A stretch of 64,000 bases of DNA. Source: Devosia sp. XK-2. GTDB taxonomy: Bacteria; Pseudomonadota; Alphaproteobacteria; Rhizobiales; Devosiaceae. The notes under the pieces were generated by a model. It searched no databases and was not told the origin of the DNA. It was given only the letters and a program-made list of their open reading frames with translations. Below, in pieces: positions 43,779 to 52,640 of the stretch (position 1 is the first letter of the stretch; each line of letters begins with the position of its first letter). The stretch covers positions 2,438,501 to 2,502,500 of the forward strand of contig NZ_CP146608.1 in the NCBI RefSeq assembly GCF_037113415.1, read 5' to 3'. Position numbers and translations under genes: made by a program.

Positions 43779-44783
43779 ATGCCACCGATCATTTCCGCCT
43801 CTGGCGTGGGCAAGACCTTTCGCCAGCTCAAGCGCCAGTCCGGCTTTGGCGGCGCGCTAAAGAGCCTGTTCTCGCGCGACTATACCGAAATCCGGGCCGT
43901 CGACGGCATCAGCTTTGCCATTGAGCCGGGCGAGGCGGTCGGCTATCTCGGCCCCAACGGCGCCGGCAAATCGACCATGATCAAGATGATGACCGGCATC
44001 CTGACGCCCACGGCCGGCGCGCTCTCGGTGCTGGGCCGCGAACCCCATAGCCACCGCATGATCAATGCGAGCGAGATCGGTGTCGTCTTCGGCCAGCGCA
44101 GCCAGCTCTGGTGGGACCTGCCAGTGCGCGACAGCTACGATCTCAACCGTCACATCTACGACATTCCCGAGCCCCGCTTCGCCGATAACCTGGCCTATCT
44201 CACCCAGATGCTGGACATGGCCTCCTATATCGAGCGGCCCGTGCGCCAGCTCTCCCTGGGCCAGCGCATGCGTGCCGAGATCGCCATGGCGCTGCTGCAC
44301 GACCCAAAAATTCTGTTCCTCGACGAGCCGACCATAGGCTTGGACGTCGTCGCCAAGGATGTCGTTCGCAAATTCCTCGCCGAGATCAATCGCCAGCGCG
44401 GCACCACCATCATCCTCACCACCCACGACCTCGTCGACATCGAGGAAATCTGCCCGCGCCTGATCATGGTAGACGATGGCAAGCTGCTCTTTGACGGCGA
44501 GCTGAAGCGCCTGCGCACCACGCTTGGCTCGCGCCGCCGGCTCATGCTGGAATTCGCTGCCGACCCTGGCCCGATCAGTCTCGCTTCAGCAACCCTGGTG
44601 GCCGACGAAGGCAGCGCCAAACACTTCCTGCTCGAAGACGAGAATGTCTCGCTACTGGATGTTCTCGCCGAGCTTGGCCGCGGCCACGGCCTTAAGGACG
44701 TCAAGCTCGAGGAACCCGACATCGAGGAGGTCATCCGCACCTTCTACCAGAATAAGCCCAACCTGGCCGGTGCGGCGCCATGA
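43779..44783 (+). CDS. ABC-2 exporter, ATP-binding subunit
   Basis: 334-residue ATPase. Walker A GPNGAGKST (about 59-67), Q-loop region VFGQRSQLWWDLPV, signature LSLGQRMR, Walker B ILFLDEPTIGLD, switch histidine in LTTHD, and a C-terminal extension typical of DrrA-like exporters. Overlaps the first permease by four bases (ATGA). It forms a three-gene ABC-2 unit of the type with two different DUF990-like permeases; substrate unknown. Confidence 0.9.
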   Translation: MPPIISASGVGKTFRQLKRQSGFGGALKSLFSRDYTEIRAVDGISFAIEPGEAVGYLGPNGAGKSTMIKMMTGILTPTAGALSVLGREPHSHRMINASEIGVVFGQRSQLWWDLPVRDSYDLNRHIYDIPEPRFADNLAYLTQMLDMASYIERPVRQLSLGQRMRAEIAMALLHDPKILFLDEPTIGLDVVAKDVVRKFLAEINRQRGTTIILTTHDLVDIEEICPRLIMVDDGKLLFDGELKRLRTTLGSRRRLMLEFAADPGPISLASATLVADEGSAKHFLLEDENVSLLDVLAELGRGHGLKDVKLEEPDIEEVIRTFYQNKPNLAGAAP

Positions 44784-45577
44784 GAGTGAATGCTTACCCC
44801 GCCTTTACGGCAACCGCCTTCACCTCGCGCCTCGCCTATCGCAATCAGGTCTGGTCCAGTTTTTTCGGCGAACTGGTCGCCACCTTCGCCTTCATCGCGG
44901 TCTGGACAGCGGCTTTTTTGGGTAGAGGTACGGTCGACGGCGTCACCCTGCCCGACATGGTGACCTATGTGCTCATCGCCGGCCCACTGCTCAACTGGAA
45001 CACTACCCGCTATATCCGCGAGGTTGGCGACGCCATCCGTACCGGCGATGTCACCACATTTCTGCTCAAACCGCTGCACTACCCGGCCTTGCTGTTCTTC
45101 AATCAGCTGGGCAATAACGCCTTCGAACAGCTGACTATCACCGTGCCCGTCGCCATCATTGTGGCTGCCACTGTCGGCCTGCTACCCCCGGCGAGCGTCG
45201 CCCATGGCATGCTCTTTCTGGCCTATTGGGTGGTGTCCTGGGGCATAATGTTTCTCTTGGCAACGCTGACCGCGATGCTGGCCTTCTGGCTCCTGACAGC
45301 CTTCGCCCTCGACTGGTTTCTGCGTGGTATCATGGCCGTGGCATCCGGCGCCATCGTGCCTCTCTGGTTTATGCCCGCACCCCTGGCTGCGGTTCTGGGC
45401 TACTTGCCATTCGCCTGGGTAAGCTACTATCCAAGCGCCGTCTATCTGGGCAAGCTCGACCCCGCCTCCTCCTGCCTGCATCTCGCCATTGGCTGCGCCT
45501 GGCTTGCCGCGCTCGTAGGCATGTTGATCTGGCTCTGGTCCCGCATGCGCCACCGCCTCGTCGTGCAGGGAGGCTGA
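44780..45577 (+). CDS. ABC-2 exporter permease 1
   Basis: 265 residues, six predicted transmembrane helices, first hydrophobic stretch from about 31 (FGELVATFAFIAVWTAAFLG). The cytosolic motif EVGDAIRTGDVTTFLLKPLHYPA, with LKP, is the hallmark of this ABC-2 permease subfamily and is shared with permease 2 (MEEKVRLGTFDAILVKPIGP). The ATG overlaps the ATPase stop. Confidence 0.85.
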   Translation: MRVNAYPAFTATAFTSRLAYRNQVWSSFFGELVATFAFIAVWTAAFLGRGTVDGVTLPDMVTYVLIAGPLLNWNTTRYIREVGDAIRTGDVTTFLLKPLHYPALLFFNQLGNNAFEQLTITVPVAIIVAATVGLLPPASVAHGMLFLAYWVVSWGIMFLLATLTAMLAFWLLTAFALDWFLRGIMAVASGAIVPLWFMPAPLAAVLGYLPFAWVSYYPSAVYLGKLDPASSCLHLAIGCAWLAALVGMLIWLWSRMRHRLVVQGG

Positions 45578-45579
45578 GC

Positions 45580-46380
45580 ATGTCCAGCGTTCTAAAAGTA
45601 CTTCCGCATCTGATCGGCATCCATATCCGCACTCATATGGAGTACCGGGGCGCCTTGCTTATCGGCTGGATCGCACAGGCCATAGGCTATGCTGGCGTTT
45701 ATGCATCCATCGCCCTGCTCCTGGCGCGCTTCGAAAATCTCGGCGGCTGGACCTGGCCGCAAATGGCTCTGCTGCTGGCCTTCCACCTGCTGGCCTATGC
45801 CTTGGGTGCATCGCTCAGCTTCGTGCAGTTTCGCGACATGGAGGAGAAGGTCCGCCTCGGCACCTTCGATGCCATCCTCGTCAAACCCATCGGCCCTTGG
45901 ACCTTTCTCGCCTTTTCCGGCCTCAACATCGAATATGGCGGTCACATCGCGCTGGCCATCGGCCTCATGGCCTGGTCGGTCTCCAGCCTCGCTATCGATT
46001 GGTCGCCTGGCCTCGCCCTCTATTTCATCGCCGCCATCGTCAGCGCCGCCATGCTCACCGCAGCCTTGATGACCATGATCGGCGCCACCGCCCTCATTTG
46101 GGTGCGCTCGCGCCATCTGTTCTCGATCTTTTTCGGCTTCTGGGAACTGGCGCGCTACCCGCTCAATATCTTCCCTTGGCCCCTGCAGATCATGATGATC
46201 ACCTTCGCCCCCCTGGGCTTTCTCGCCTTTGTGCCCACTGCCGTGGCCCTGGGCAAACCCGTTCCCATTCTGGGCGATTGGGCCGGTCCCGCATCCCTGG
46301 CCATCGGCCCGCTCTTTGTGCTCATCGCCATGGCGCATTGGCGTCATTGCCTGCGCAACTATCAGGGCGCCGGCGGCTAA
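45580..46380 (+). CDS. ABC-2 exporter permease 2
   Basis: 266 residues, six helices. It contains the paired cytosolic motif MEEKVRLGTFDAILVKPIGP and the late motif FFGFWELARYPLNIFP. It starts two bases after permease 1 and likely forms a heterodimeric channel with it. The ATG at 45580 was chosen because the upstream part of the frame is a shadow of permease 1. Confidence 0.85.
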   Translation: MSSVLKVLPHLIGIHIRTHMEYRGALLIGWIAQAIGYAGVYASIALLLARFENLGGWTWPQMALLLAFHLLAYALGASLSFVQFRDMEEKVRLGTFDAILVKPIGPWTFLAFSGLNIEYGGHIALAIGLMAWSVSSLAIDWSPGLALYFIAAIVSAAMLTAALMTMIGATALIWVRSRHLFSIFFGFWELARYPLNIFPWPLQIMMITFAPLGFLAFVPTAVALGKPVPILGDWAGPASLAIGPLFVLIAMAHWRHCLRNYQGAGG

Positions 46381-46449
46381 TGGGGGGCTTGCGCCTCGAC
46401 CAAAGTAGGGACTCGACAAGTCTTCGACTCGTCGCTAACAATCTCGTCC

Positions 46450-46521
46450 ATGATCAACACCGCGACCTTCTTTTGGTACTTTAGCTATCCGCTCCCGGCG
46501 GAGGCTATTGCGCGCGTGTGA
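46450..46521 (+). CDS. Aromatic-rich leader peptide of the DAHP synthase attenuator
   Basis: 23-codon frame MINTATFFWYFSYPLPAEAI-ARV with codons 7-13 reading Phe-Phe-Trp-Tyr-Phe-Ser-Tyr. Such runs of regulatory codons mark attenuation leader peptides. The three aromatic amino acids are the end products of the pathway whose first enzyme is encoded 100 bases downstream, and a terminator lies between. The peptide itself likely has no other role; ribosome stalling on it would sense charged Phe, Trp and Tyr tRNA. Confidence 0.8.
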   Translation: MINTATFFWYFSYPLPAEAIARV

Positions 46522-46584
46522 TCTGACCCCAGACAAGACCACCAAATCGCAAGCCAGCCGCCCGACTTCCGAGGCGGCTTTTTT
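46488..46584 (+). promoter_or_regulatory. Transcription attenuator before DAHP synthase
   Basis: Segment 1:2 hairpin TCCGC-TCCCG-GCGGA (46488-46502). Segment 2 (GGCGG, 46497-46501) can instead pair with segment 3 (CCGCC, 46558-46562) as an antiterminator. Segment 3:4 is the terminator AGCCGCC / GGCGGCT (46556-46579) followed by six T. The arrangement is that of a classical amino-acid attenuator. Confidence 0.75.
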
Positions 46585-46621
46585 GTTGGCCCCTCCGGAA
46601 TATCTCCCAGAGGACCACCAA

Positions 46622-47695
46622 ATGCTTAAATCCACCGACGACCTGCGCATCACCGAAATCAAGCCGCTGACCACGCCCATCGAGGTCATGCACCAGCATC
46701 CGCGTACCGACGCGGCCACGCGCACTGTCATTTCCGCCCGCCACGCCTTCCACAATATCCTTGCCGGCAACGACGATCGCCTGGCCGTTATTGTTGGTCC
46801 CTGCTCCATTCACGATCCCAAAGCCGCGCTCGACTATGCGAGCCGCCTCGCCCCGCTGCGCGAAAAGCTTGGCGATCAGCTTGAGATCATCATGCGCGTC
46901 TATTTCGAAAAGCCGCGCACCACTGTGGGCTGGAAGGGACTGATCAACGATCCTGATCTCGATGGCAGCTTCAATATCGATCATGGCCTGCATACGGCCC
47001 GCGCTCTGCTGCTCGATATTGCCAATCTCGGCCTGCCCGCCGCCTGCGAATTCCTCGATATGACCACGCCGCAATATCTGGTCGATCTCGTCGCCTGGGC
47101 GGCCATCGGCGCGCGGACGACCGAAAGCCAAATTCACCGCGAACTGGCCTCGGGCCTCTCCTGCCCGGTCGGCTTCAAGAACGGCACCGATGGCAATATC
47201 AAGATCGCGCTCGATGCCGTGCTCTCCGCCTCCCAGCCGCACCATTTCATGGCCGTCACCAAGGATGGGCGCTCTGGGATTGCGGCCACCACCGGCAATG
47301 AAGATTGTCACATCATCCTGCGCGGCGGCAAAACCACCAATTACGATGCCGAAAGCGTCGATTCGGCGGCGCACGCCGCCATCAAGGCAGGTCTCAATCC
47401 CGCGCTGATGATCGATGCCAGCCACGCCAACTCGTCCAAGAAGCCGGAAAACCAGCCCCAGGTTCTCGCCGAGATCGGCAACCAGCTCGCAGCCGGCGAC
47501 AAACGCATCATCGGCGTCATGGTGGAATCCAATCTCGTCGCCGGTCGCCAGGACCTCGTGCCCGGCCTGGACCTCGTCTACGGCCAGTCCATCACCGATG
47601 GCTGCATCGATTGGGACACCACCGTCACCGCCCTCGAAACCCTTGCCGACGCCGTCGAAAAGCGCCGCGAGGTAAACAAGAAGGCCGTGGCATAG
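46622..47695 (+). CDS. 3-deoxy-7-phosphoheptulonate (DAHP) synthase, class I
   Basis: 357 residues, TIM barrel that condenses phosphoenolpyruvate and erythrose-4-phosphate, the entry step of aromatic amino-acid synthesis. Features: VIVGPCSIHDPKAALDYA, FEKPRTTVGWKG with PEP-binding Lys/Arg, GFKNGTDG, metal-site His in MIDASHANSSKKP and GVMVESNLVAGRQD. The AroF/G/H type, so feedback control is possible, but here an upstream attenuator is also seen. ATG 46622 gives the standard length; the longer frame would read through the terminator. Confidence 0.93.
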   Translation: MLKSTDDLRITEIKPLTTPIEVMHQHPRTDAATRTVISARHAFHNILAGNDDRLAVIVGPCSIHDPKAALDYASRLAPLREKLGDQLEIIMRVYFEKPRTTVGWKGLINDPDLDGSFNIDHGLHTARALLLDIANLGLPAACEFLDMTTPQYLVDLVAWAAIGARTTESQIHRELASGLSCPVGFKNGTDGNIKIALDAVLSASQPHHFMAVTKDGRSGIAATTGNEDCHIILRGGKTTNYDAESVDSAAHAAIKAGLNPALMIDASHANSSKKPENQPQVLAEIGNQLAAGDKRIIGVMVESNLVAGRQDLVPGLDLVYGQSITDGCIDWDTTVTALETLADAVEKRREVNKKAVA

Positions 47696-47696
47696 A

Positions 47697-47850
47697 TACC
47701 CCCACCCTCATTCCCTCCCCACAAGGGGGAGGGAGGCGCTGTGACGGCGCCTCGGTTCCTTCACGCCCTCCCCCTTGTGGGGAGGGAAGCTGAGCAGGAC
47801 TTAGCTTGCTAAGTCCGTCGCGAAGCAGGGTGGGGGTGACGACCCATCCA
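47697..47850. repeat. Inverted repeat block, CCTCCCCACAAGGGGGAGGG family
   Basis: CCTCCCCACAAGGGGGAGGG and its inverse CCCTCCCCCTTGTGGGGAGG flank GGCGC-type spacer; then a palindrome ACTTAGCTTGCTAAGT and GCAGGGTGGGGGTGAC. A homologous, reverse-oriented block is at 62.8-62.96 kb. Confidence 0.85.
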
Positions 47851-47903
47851 AGCGCACCATCTCTGAGCTTGACCCCTCCCCCGCCATCCTGTTCTCTCGC
47901 GCC

Positions 47904-48470
47904 ATGAACCGGAACCCACTCTTCCTCGTCCCCAATATCATCACCATCGCCCGCATCGCGGCGATCATTCCCATCGCGGCCCTGGTGATGTCGGGCGACC
48001 CAACGGCCCGCGCCATTGCGCTCGCCCTCTACATCGCCGCGGCCGCCAGCGACTGGGTCGATGGCTATCTTGCCCGCGCCTGGAACCAATATTCCGATCT
48101 CGGGCGCATGCTCGATCCCATTGCCGACAAGATTCTCGTCATCATCCTCATTACCGTGCTCGCCTGGGACCGCAGCCTGTCAGCGCTTGATCTGGTCCCG
48201 GCCATTGCCATTCTCTTCCGCGAAACCTTCATTCCTGGCCTGCGCGAGTTTCTCGGCAACAAGACCGTGGTCCTGCCGGTCACGAAACTGGCCAAGTGGA
48301 AGACAACAATCCAGCTTGTCGCCTTGGGCATAGTCATCGCCGAACCAATCATACCGGGCCTTACGCTGGTGTCGGACGTAGTCCTCTGGGTCGCCGGCGC
48401 CATTACCATATGGACCGGCTGGGCCTATCTCCGCGCCTCCTGGCCACATCTGTCGGGGATCGGCAAATGA
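47904..48470 (+). CDS. pgsA: CDP-diacylglycerol-glycerol-3-phosphate 3-phosphatidyltransferase
   Basis: 188-residue inner-membrane enzyme making phosphatidylglycerol phosphate. The CDP-alcohol phosphotransferase motif DG-x2-AR-x8-G-x3-D-x3-D is visible in DWVDGYLARAWNQYSDLGRM followed by LDPIADKI. N-terminal PNIITIARIAAIIPIAAL and several helices fit the family. Overlaps moaD by four bases (ATGA). Confidence 0.93.
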   Translation: MNRNPLFLVPNIITIARIAAIIPIAALVMSGDPTARAIALALYIAAAASDWVDGYLARAWNQYSDLGRMLDPIADKILVIILITVLAWDRSLSALDLVPAIAILFRETFIPGLREFLGNKTVVLPVTKLAKWKTTIQLVALGIVIAEPIIPGLTLVSDVVLWVAGAITIWTGWAYLRASWPHLSGIGK

Positions 48471-48718
48471 GGGTTCTCTATTTCGCCTGGTTGCGCGAAC
48501 GGCTCAATCGCGCCAGCGACGAGGTGGCTCCGCCGCCCGAAATCGTCACCCTTGCCGATCTCGTGATCTGGCTACGCGCCCGGGACGAAGCGCTGGACCT
48601 CGCCATGGCCAACCCGGCCATTTTCAAGCTCTCGCGCGATGCCCGCATTGTGCCTTGGGATACGCCAATTGCCGGGGCCCGCGAGATCGCCATTCTGCCC
48701 CCCATGACGGGCGGCTGA
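48467..48718 (+). CDS. moaD: Molybdopterin synthase small subunit MoaD
   Basis: 83-residue ubiquitin-like sulfur carrier. MRVLYFAWLRERLNRASDEV start, the NPAIFKL...PIAGAREIAILPPMTGG end with the obligatory C-terminal Gly-Gly that is thiocarboxylated. It partners MoaE in converting precursor Z to molybdopterin. The ATG overlaps the pgsA stop; moaE starts two bases after its stop. Confidence 0.93.
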   Translation: MRVLYFAWLRERLNRASDEVAPPPEIVTLADLVIWLRARDEALDLAMANPAIFKLSRDARIVPWDTPIAGAREIAILPPMTGG

Positions 48719-48719
48719 G

Positions 48720-49163
48720 ATGATCCGGGTCACTGCCGACCGCTTCGACCCCGGCGCCGAGGCCAGCGCGTTCCAGGCCGCCCATGTCGAAGCCGGCGCC
48801 ATGGTCACCTTCACCGGCCTAGTCCGTTCGAGAGCTGACGACCCAATCAGTGCCCTTATTCTCGAATGTTATCCCGAACTGGCGGAAAACGAGCTCACCG
48901 CCATGCGGCAAGCCGCCATCGCCCGGTTCGGCCTCATCGACGCCGCCATCATCCACCGCCATGGGCGCCTGGTGCCGGGCGAAACCATCATGATGGTGGC
49001 AACGCTTGCCCCCCATCGTCAGGCGGCCTTCGACGGCGCCCAGTTCCTCATGGACTACCTCAAGACCGACGCCCCCTTCTGGAAACAGGAGGAAACGGCA
49101 AAGGGCCTGCGTTGGGTCGAAGCGAAAACCGAAGACGACGCAGCCCGGCAGCGGTGGACCTAG
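48720..49163 (+). CDS. moaE: Molybdopterin synthase catalytic subunit MoaE
   Basis: 147 residues. Typical blocks: GAMVTFTGLVRSRADDPISA, ALILECYPELAENELTAMRQ, IIHRHGRLVPGETIMMV and the active-site YLKTDAPFWKQEET with its lysines. It binds two MoaD tails and transfers sulfur. Last gene of the pgsA-moaD-moaE unit. Confidence 0.95.
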   Translation: MIRVTADRFDPGAEASAFQAAHVEAGAMVTFTGLVRSRADDPISALILECYPELAENELTAMRQAAIARFGLIDAAIIHRHGRLVPGETIMMVATLAPHRQAAFDGAQFLMDYLKTDAPFWKQEETAKGLRWVEAKTEDDAARQRWT

Positions 49164-49174
49164 TCCCTCTCATC

Positions 49175-49290
49175 CGGCGCTGCGCGCCACCTTCCCTCGA
49201 TGAGGAAAAAATAGCGACAAACACTCTGCATGTTCCTCTCCCCATCGGGGAGAGGTGGCTCGGCGAAGCCGAGTCGGTGAGGGGAGACGT
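49175..49290. repeat. Palindromic repeat block
   Basis: CTCATCCGGCGCTGCGCGCC, then CCTCTCCCCATCGGGGAGAG followed by GTGGCTCGGCGAAGCCGAGT and CGGTGAGGGGAGACG: two perfect hairpins in a row. It resembles other CCCC-GGGG intergenic repeats in the window. Confidence 0.7.
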
Positions 49291-49297
49291 CCACAAA

Positions 49298-49330
49298 TAA
49301 AAAAGGCCGGACATTCCTGCCCGGCCCTTT
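49298..49330 (-). terminator. Terminator of ilvE (possibly bidirectional)
   Basis: On the minus strand GGGCCGG, a ten-base loop, CCGGCC and six T. A short T run also exists on the plus strand after the stem. Confidence 0.85.
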
Positions 49331-49351
49331 CACATTCAAATCCGGCGAAAC

Positions 49352-50245
49352 CTACTCAGCCGCCGCCTTTTTCGGCTGCACCGCAGCCGCATAGGCATCG
49401 ATCAGCGTCCGGCAGCCTTCGGCCGGGGTAAAGGCATAGTCACCGATCAGCGACACCGGCGTCACTTCCGCCGCAGTCCCGGTCAGGAAGCATTCGTCGA
49501 ACTGGCTCAGTTCTTCGGGCTTGATATGCCGCTCGGTCACGGTGAAGCCGTTCTCCTTGGCCAGCGCGATCACGGTCTGCCGGGTAATGCCGTTCAGGAA
49601 GCAATCCGGCGTGGGCGTGGTGATGTCCTTGCCCTTGACGAAGAACACATTGGCGCCGGTGGCCTCGGCCACATAACCGCGATAGTCCAGCATCAGCGCA
49701 TCGGCATAGCCATTGGCCATGGCCGCGTCCTTGGAGAGTGTGCAGATCATGTAAAGACCCGCAGCCTTGGCCGAAGACGGGATCGTCTCCGGGCTTGGGC
49801 GCTTCCACTTGCTCCATTCCAGGCGAATGCCCTTGAGCTTTTCTTCCACCGAGAAATAGCTCGGCCACACCCAGGCGGCGATTGCCACGTGAATGGTATT
49901 GTTGCGGGCGGGAACCGACAATTCTTCCGAGCCGCGCCAGGCCACGGGGCGCACATAGGCATCGACCAAATTGTTCTTTTCCAGCACCAGCGCCTTGGCC
50001 GCGTCGATTTCGTCAGCCGAATAGGGGAAGGGCTTCATGTCGAGCAGGCTGGCCGAGCGGATCAGGCGATCCGTATGCTCACGCGACTTGAAAATCTCCC
50101 CGCCATAAGCCCGCTCGCCCTCGAATACCGAGCTGGCATAGTGCAGGCCGTGCGTCAGCACATGCACCTTCGCCTCTTTCCAGGGTTTGAATTCACCATC
50201 AAACCAGATCCAGCCATCGCGCTGGTCCATAGGCAGGCCTGCCAT
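49352..50245 (-). CDS. ilvE: Branched-chain amino-acid aminotransferase
   Basis: 297-residue fold-type IV PLP enzyme for the last step of Val/Leu/Ile synthesis. Features: IWFDGEFKPWKEAKVHVLTH, LHYASSVFEGERAYGG, the Schiff-base lysine in SSAKAAGLYM (K160), VAEATGANVFFVKG, LNGITRQTVIALA and FLTGTAAEVTPV. Normal length. Monocistronic with a clear terminator and divergent from the MarR-type gene. Confidence 0.95.
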   Translation of the reverse strand: MAGLPMDQRDGWIWFDGEFKPWKEAKVHVLTHGLHYASSVFEGERAYGGEIFKSREHTDRLIRSASLLDMKPFPYSADEIDAAKALVLEKNNLVDAYVRPVAWRGSEELSVPARNNTIHVAIAAWVWPSYFSVEEKLKGIRLEWSKWKRPSPETIPSSAKAAGLYMICTLSKDAAMANGYADALMLDYRGYVAEATGANVFFVKGKDITTPTPDCFLNGITRQTVIALAKENGFTVTERHIKPEELSQFDECFLTGTAAEVTPVSLIGDYAFTPAEGCRTLIDAYAAAVQPKKAAAE

Positions 50246-50381
50246 TGTTCCTCTCCGAAAATTTTGTCTCGCGCCGTTCTTGTCGAATGCGCCGTTTGCT
50301 CAATCATGCATCAGGGTCAAACCCTTGGCAAACCGGAACGGCTCTGGGATAAGTCGAAGCAGCGGCGCCGATGGAGGGACA

Positions 50382-50897
50382 ATGCCAGCGGATCAAAAAA
50401 ATGTCAACAAGGCTGACATAAATTCTCTGGCCGATCAGGCGCACCTGCCGCTCGACATTATGGGCCTGTTCTTCTTTGCCTATCGCGACTTCACCGGCGA
50501 CGCCGATGCGCTGCTCGAGCGTCAGGGCTTTGGCCGGGCCCATCACCGCGTGCTCTATTTCGTCAATCTGCGGCCCGGCATGCCGGTCGCCGACCTACTC
50601 GACATTCTCAAGATCACCAAGCAGAGCCTGGCCCGGGTGCTGCGCCAATTGATCGACAATGGCTATGTCGAGCAGCGCACCGGCCATGCCGACCGGCGCC
50701 AGCGCCTGCTCTTTGCCACCGACAAGGGCCGATCCTTTTTCGGCCAGCTCTCGGAATCCCAGGCCAGCCGCATCGATGCCTCGATCGATGCTCTGCCGCC
50801 AGAGGCCGCCAATATGGTCCGCCGCTTCCTCATCGGCATGGTCGACCCAGCCGACCGCTCCGTGCTCGACCGGCTGAACCTGACCAGCAAACTTTGA
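50382..50897 (+). CDS. MarR-family regulator
   Basis: 171 residues. Winged helix core: VADLLDILKITKQSLARVLR (recognition helix) and the wing GYVEQRTGHADRRQRLLFAT with the DRR signature. N-terminal LPLDIMGLFFFAYRDFTGDA and C-terminal helices form the dimer arm. ATG 50382 has GGAGGGAC upstream. Divergent from ilvE across 136 bases; it may regulate ilvE, but no operator was identified. Confidence 0.88.
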   Translation: MPADQKNVNKADINSLADQAHLPLDIMGLFFFAYRDFTGDADALLERQGFGRAHHRVLYFVNLRPGMPVADLLDILKITKQSLARVLRQLIDNGYVEQRTGHADRRQRLLFATDKGRSFFGQLSESQASRIDASIDALPPEAANMVRRFLIGMVDPADRSVLDRLNLTSKL

Positions 50898-50904
50898 AAG
50901 CGGC

Positions 50905-51729
50905 CTAACCGCGCCCCAGTTCTTCGCTGCGCTTATGCGCCGCCGCAACGGCCCGCTCGATCAGCGGCGTCAGCCCGTCGTCACCCATCAGCACATTCAG
51001 CGCCGCCGCCGTCGTGCCATTGGGCGAGGTGACATTCTGCCGGAGCACACCCACTGGCGCCGGATCGGCCTCCATCAGCGCCGCCGCACCGATCACCGTC
51101 TGCCGCGCCAATTGCATGGCCACGGCCTCGGGCAATCCCTGCTTGACCCCGGCCGCCGCCATCGCCTCCACCAGGTTGAACACATAGGCCGGGCCGGACC
51201 CCGACACCGCCGTCACCGCATCGAGGTCACTTTCGGCATCGAACCAGGCCACCTGTCCGGCCGCCGACAGCAGCGCATCGGTCACCGCGCGATCTTTCTC
51301 GCTCACATCGGGCCCGGCCACCGCGCCGGTAACCCCCTTGCCGATCTGCGCCGGCGTATTGGGCATGGTGCGCACCACCCGCCCCGTTTCCAGCCCCGCC
51401 GATAGTGTCGCAATCGAAATCCCTGCCGCGATGGACAGCGCCAGCGTCTGCGGCCCGACCGCCTGTTTCAGCCCTTCCATCACATCGCCAATAATCTGCG
51501 GCTTGACCGCCAGCACCAACACATTGGGCTCCAGCCCCACAGCCTCGGGATAGATTGCAAGGCCATAATCCGCCGCCAGCTCTTTTGCTGCGTCGCTCGG
51601 CGCCGGATCGACCAGCACCAGATTGCTCCCCGGCAGCCCGGCATCGAGCCAGCCGCGTGCCAGCGCCATACCCATCTTGCCGGCGCCAACCAGCATGACG
51701 GGACCCAAAGTCCTCAGATTTGCCTGCAT
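50905..51729 (-). CDS. proC: Pyrroline-5-carboxylate reductase
   Basis: 274-residue NAD(P)H enzyme for the last step of proline synthesis. N-terminal Rossmann MLVGAGKMGMALARGWL, then VLVLAVKPQIIGDVM, VVRTMPNTPAQIGKGVTG and the signature AVSGSGPAYVFNLVEAMAAA, ending with LRQNVTSPNGTTAAAL. The ATG at 51729 shares its A with the TAA of the upstream YbjN-like gene, so the two are coupled. Confidence 0.95.
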   Translation of the reverse strand: MQANLRTLGPVMLVGAGKMGMALARGWLDAGLPGSNLVLVDPAPSDAAKELAADYGLAIYPEAVGLEPNVLVLAVKPQIIGDVMEGLKQAVGPQTLALSIAAGISIATLSAGLETGRVVRTMPNTPAQIGKGVTGAVAGPDVSEKDRAVTDALLSAAGQVAWFDAESDLDAVTAVSGSGPAYVFNLVEAMAAAGVKQGLPEAVAMQLARQTVIGAAALMEADPAPVGVLRQNVTSPNGTTAAALNVLMGDDGLTPLIERAVAAAHKRSEELGRG

Positions 51730-52229
51730 TATGCTTCGCCTACTGTCTCGAACATCACATGGCTCAGCGCATCGGCGGCCGATTTTCCGGCCCAGACGAC
51801 GAACTGGAACGCCTGATAGTAGAGATCGCAACTATCGGTAGCAGAACGCAACAGCGCCTCGCATTGTTGCGGCGAAACATCCGCCCCGCCCGTCAGCAGG
51901 TGCGAATTGCGGAACAGCACCACGCCTTCCTTGTTCCAGATGTCGAAATGGCCGATCCAGAGCTGCTCATTGATCAGGCTGATCAATTGCTTGATTTCGC
52001 TCCGGCGCCCCTCAGGCACCTTGAGATCGAAAGCGCAGGCAATATGCAGGCTTTCCAGATCTTCCATCCAGTTGAACGAGACGTGATAATCGCTCCACCC
52101 CCCGCGCACGGAAATGGAAATTTCGTCGGCATCCTGCCGCTCGAAAGTCCAGTCATTGATCGATGCGATGTGCTCGACAAGGTCCACCGGATGGGAGACG
52201 CGGTCGGGCTCATATTCAATCAGGGACAT
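51729..52229 (-). CDS. YbjN-domain protein
   Basis: 166-residue soluble protein of the YbjN family, a type III secretion-chaperone-like fold of unknown cellular function. Features: HPVDLVEHIASINDWTFERQ, EISISVRGGWSDYHVSFNWM, LISLINEQLWIGHFDIWNKE and GVVLFRNSHLL. The yqbN-proC order is common in Hyphomicrobiales. Confidence 0.88.
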   Translation of the reverse strand: MSLIEYEPDRVSHPVDLVEHIASINDWTFERQDADEISISVRGGWSDYHVSFNWMEDLESLHIACAFDLKVPEGRRSEIKQLISLINEQLWIGHFDIWNKEGVVLFRNSHLLTGGADVSPQQCEALLRSATDSCDLYYQAFQFVVWAGKSAADALSHVMFETVGEA

Positions 52230-52640
52230 GCAGAAAGTCCGTCCTAAACAGGGAGTTAGTCGTCCACGCGGCCGTGTTGGCCACCACTCTGGGATTACGC
52301 AGGGATAACAACGCCGCCGTCCTCACGGCCCGAGAATCGTCCCTGATCCGAACCCTACACCGCGTCTCTGATTCAGGGGACGCGAGGAAAAGGGAGAACA
52401 CCATTCTCTTGTGGATGATGATTGGGCCGCCATGGTTAACGAGGCGTTAAAACGCCCGGCCCACCTGTCTCGAATTGAAGCTTATTCACACTTCGAACCG
52501 TGCCGCAGGCAAATTCGCTCCAGTGGAGCGAATTTAGGCGAGAAGGCCATGAGAGCTACGCTCGAATGGCAGAGCCACGCGAGGCCCACCGGCCGTAGCA
52601 GATCTGGGAGCGGGTCAAAAACCCTGTCCTCAGGAGGACC
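52230..52640. repeat. Gene-free stretch with one AAATTCGCTCC-family palindrome
   Basis: The only clear structure is at 52490-52575: AAATTCGCTCCAGTGGAGCG plus AATTT, a perfect palindrome, followed by AGGCGAGAAGGCCATGAGAG and CTCGAATGGCA. The rest (52250-52480) shows a small GGCGTT / AACGCC hairpin and nothing I can assign. Confidence 0.6.
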
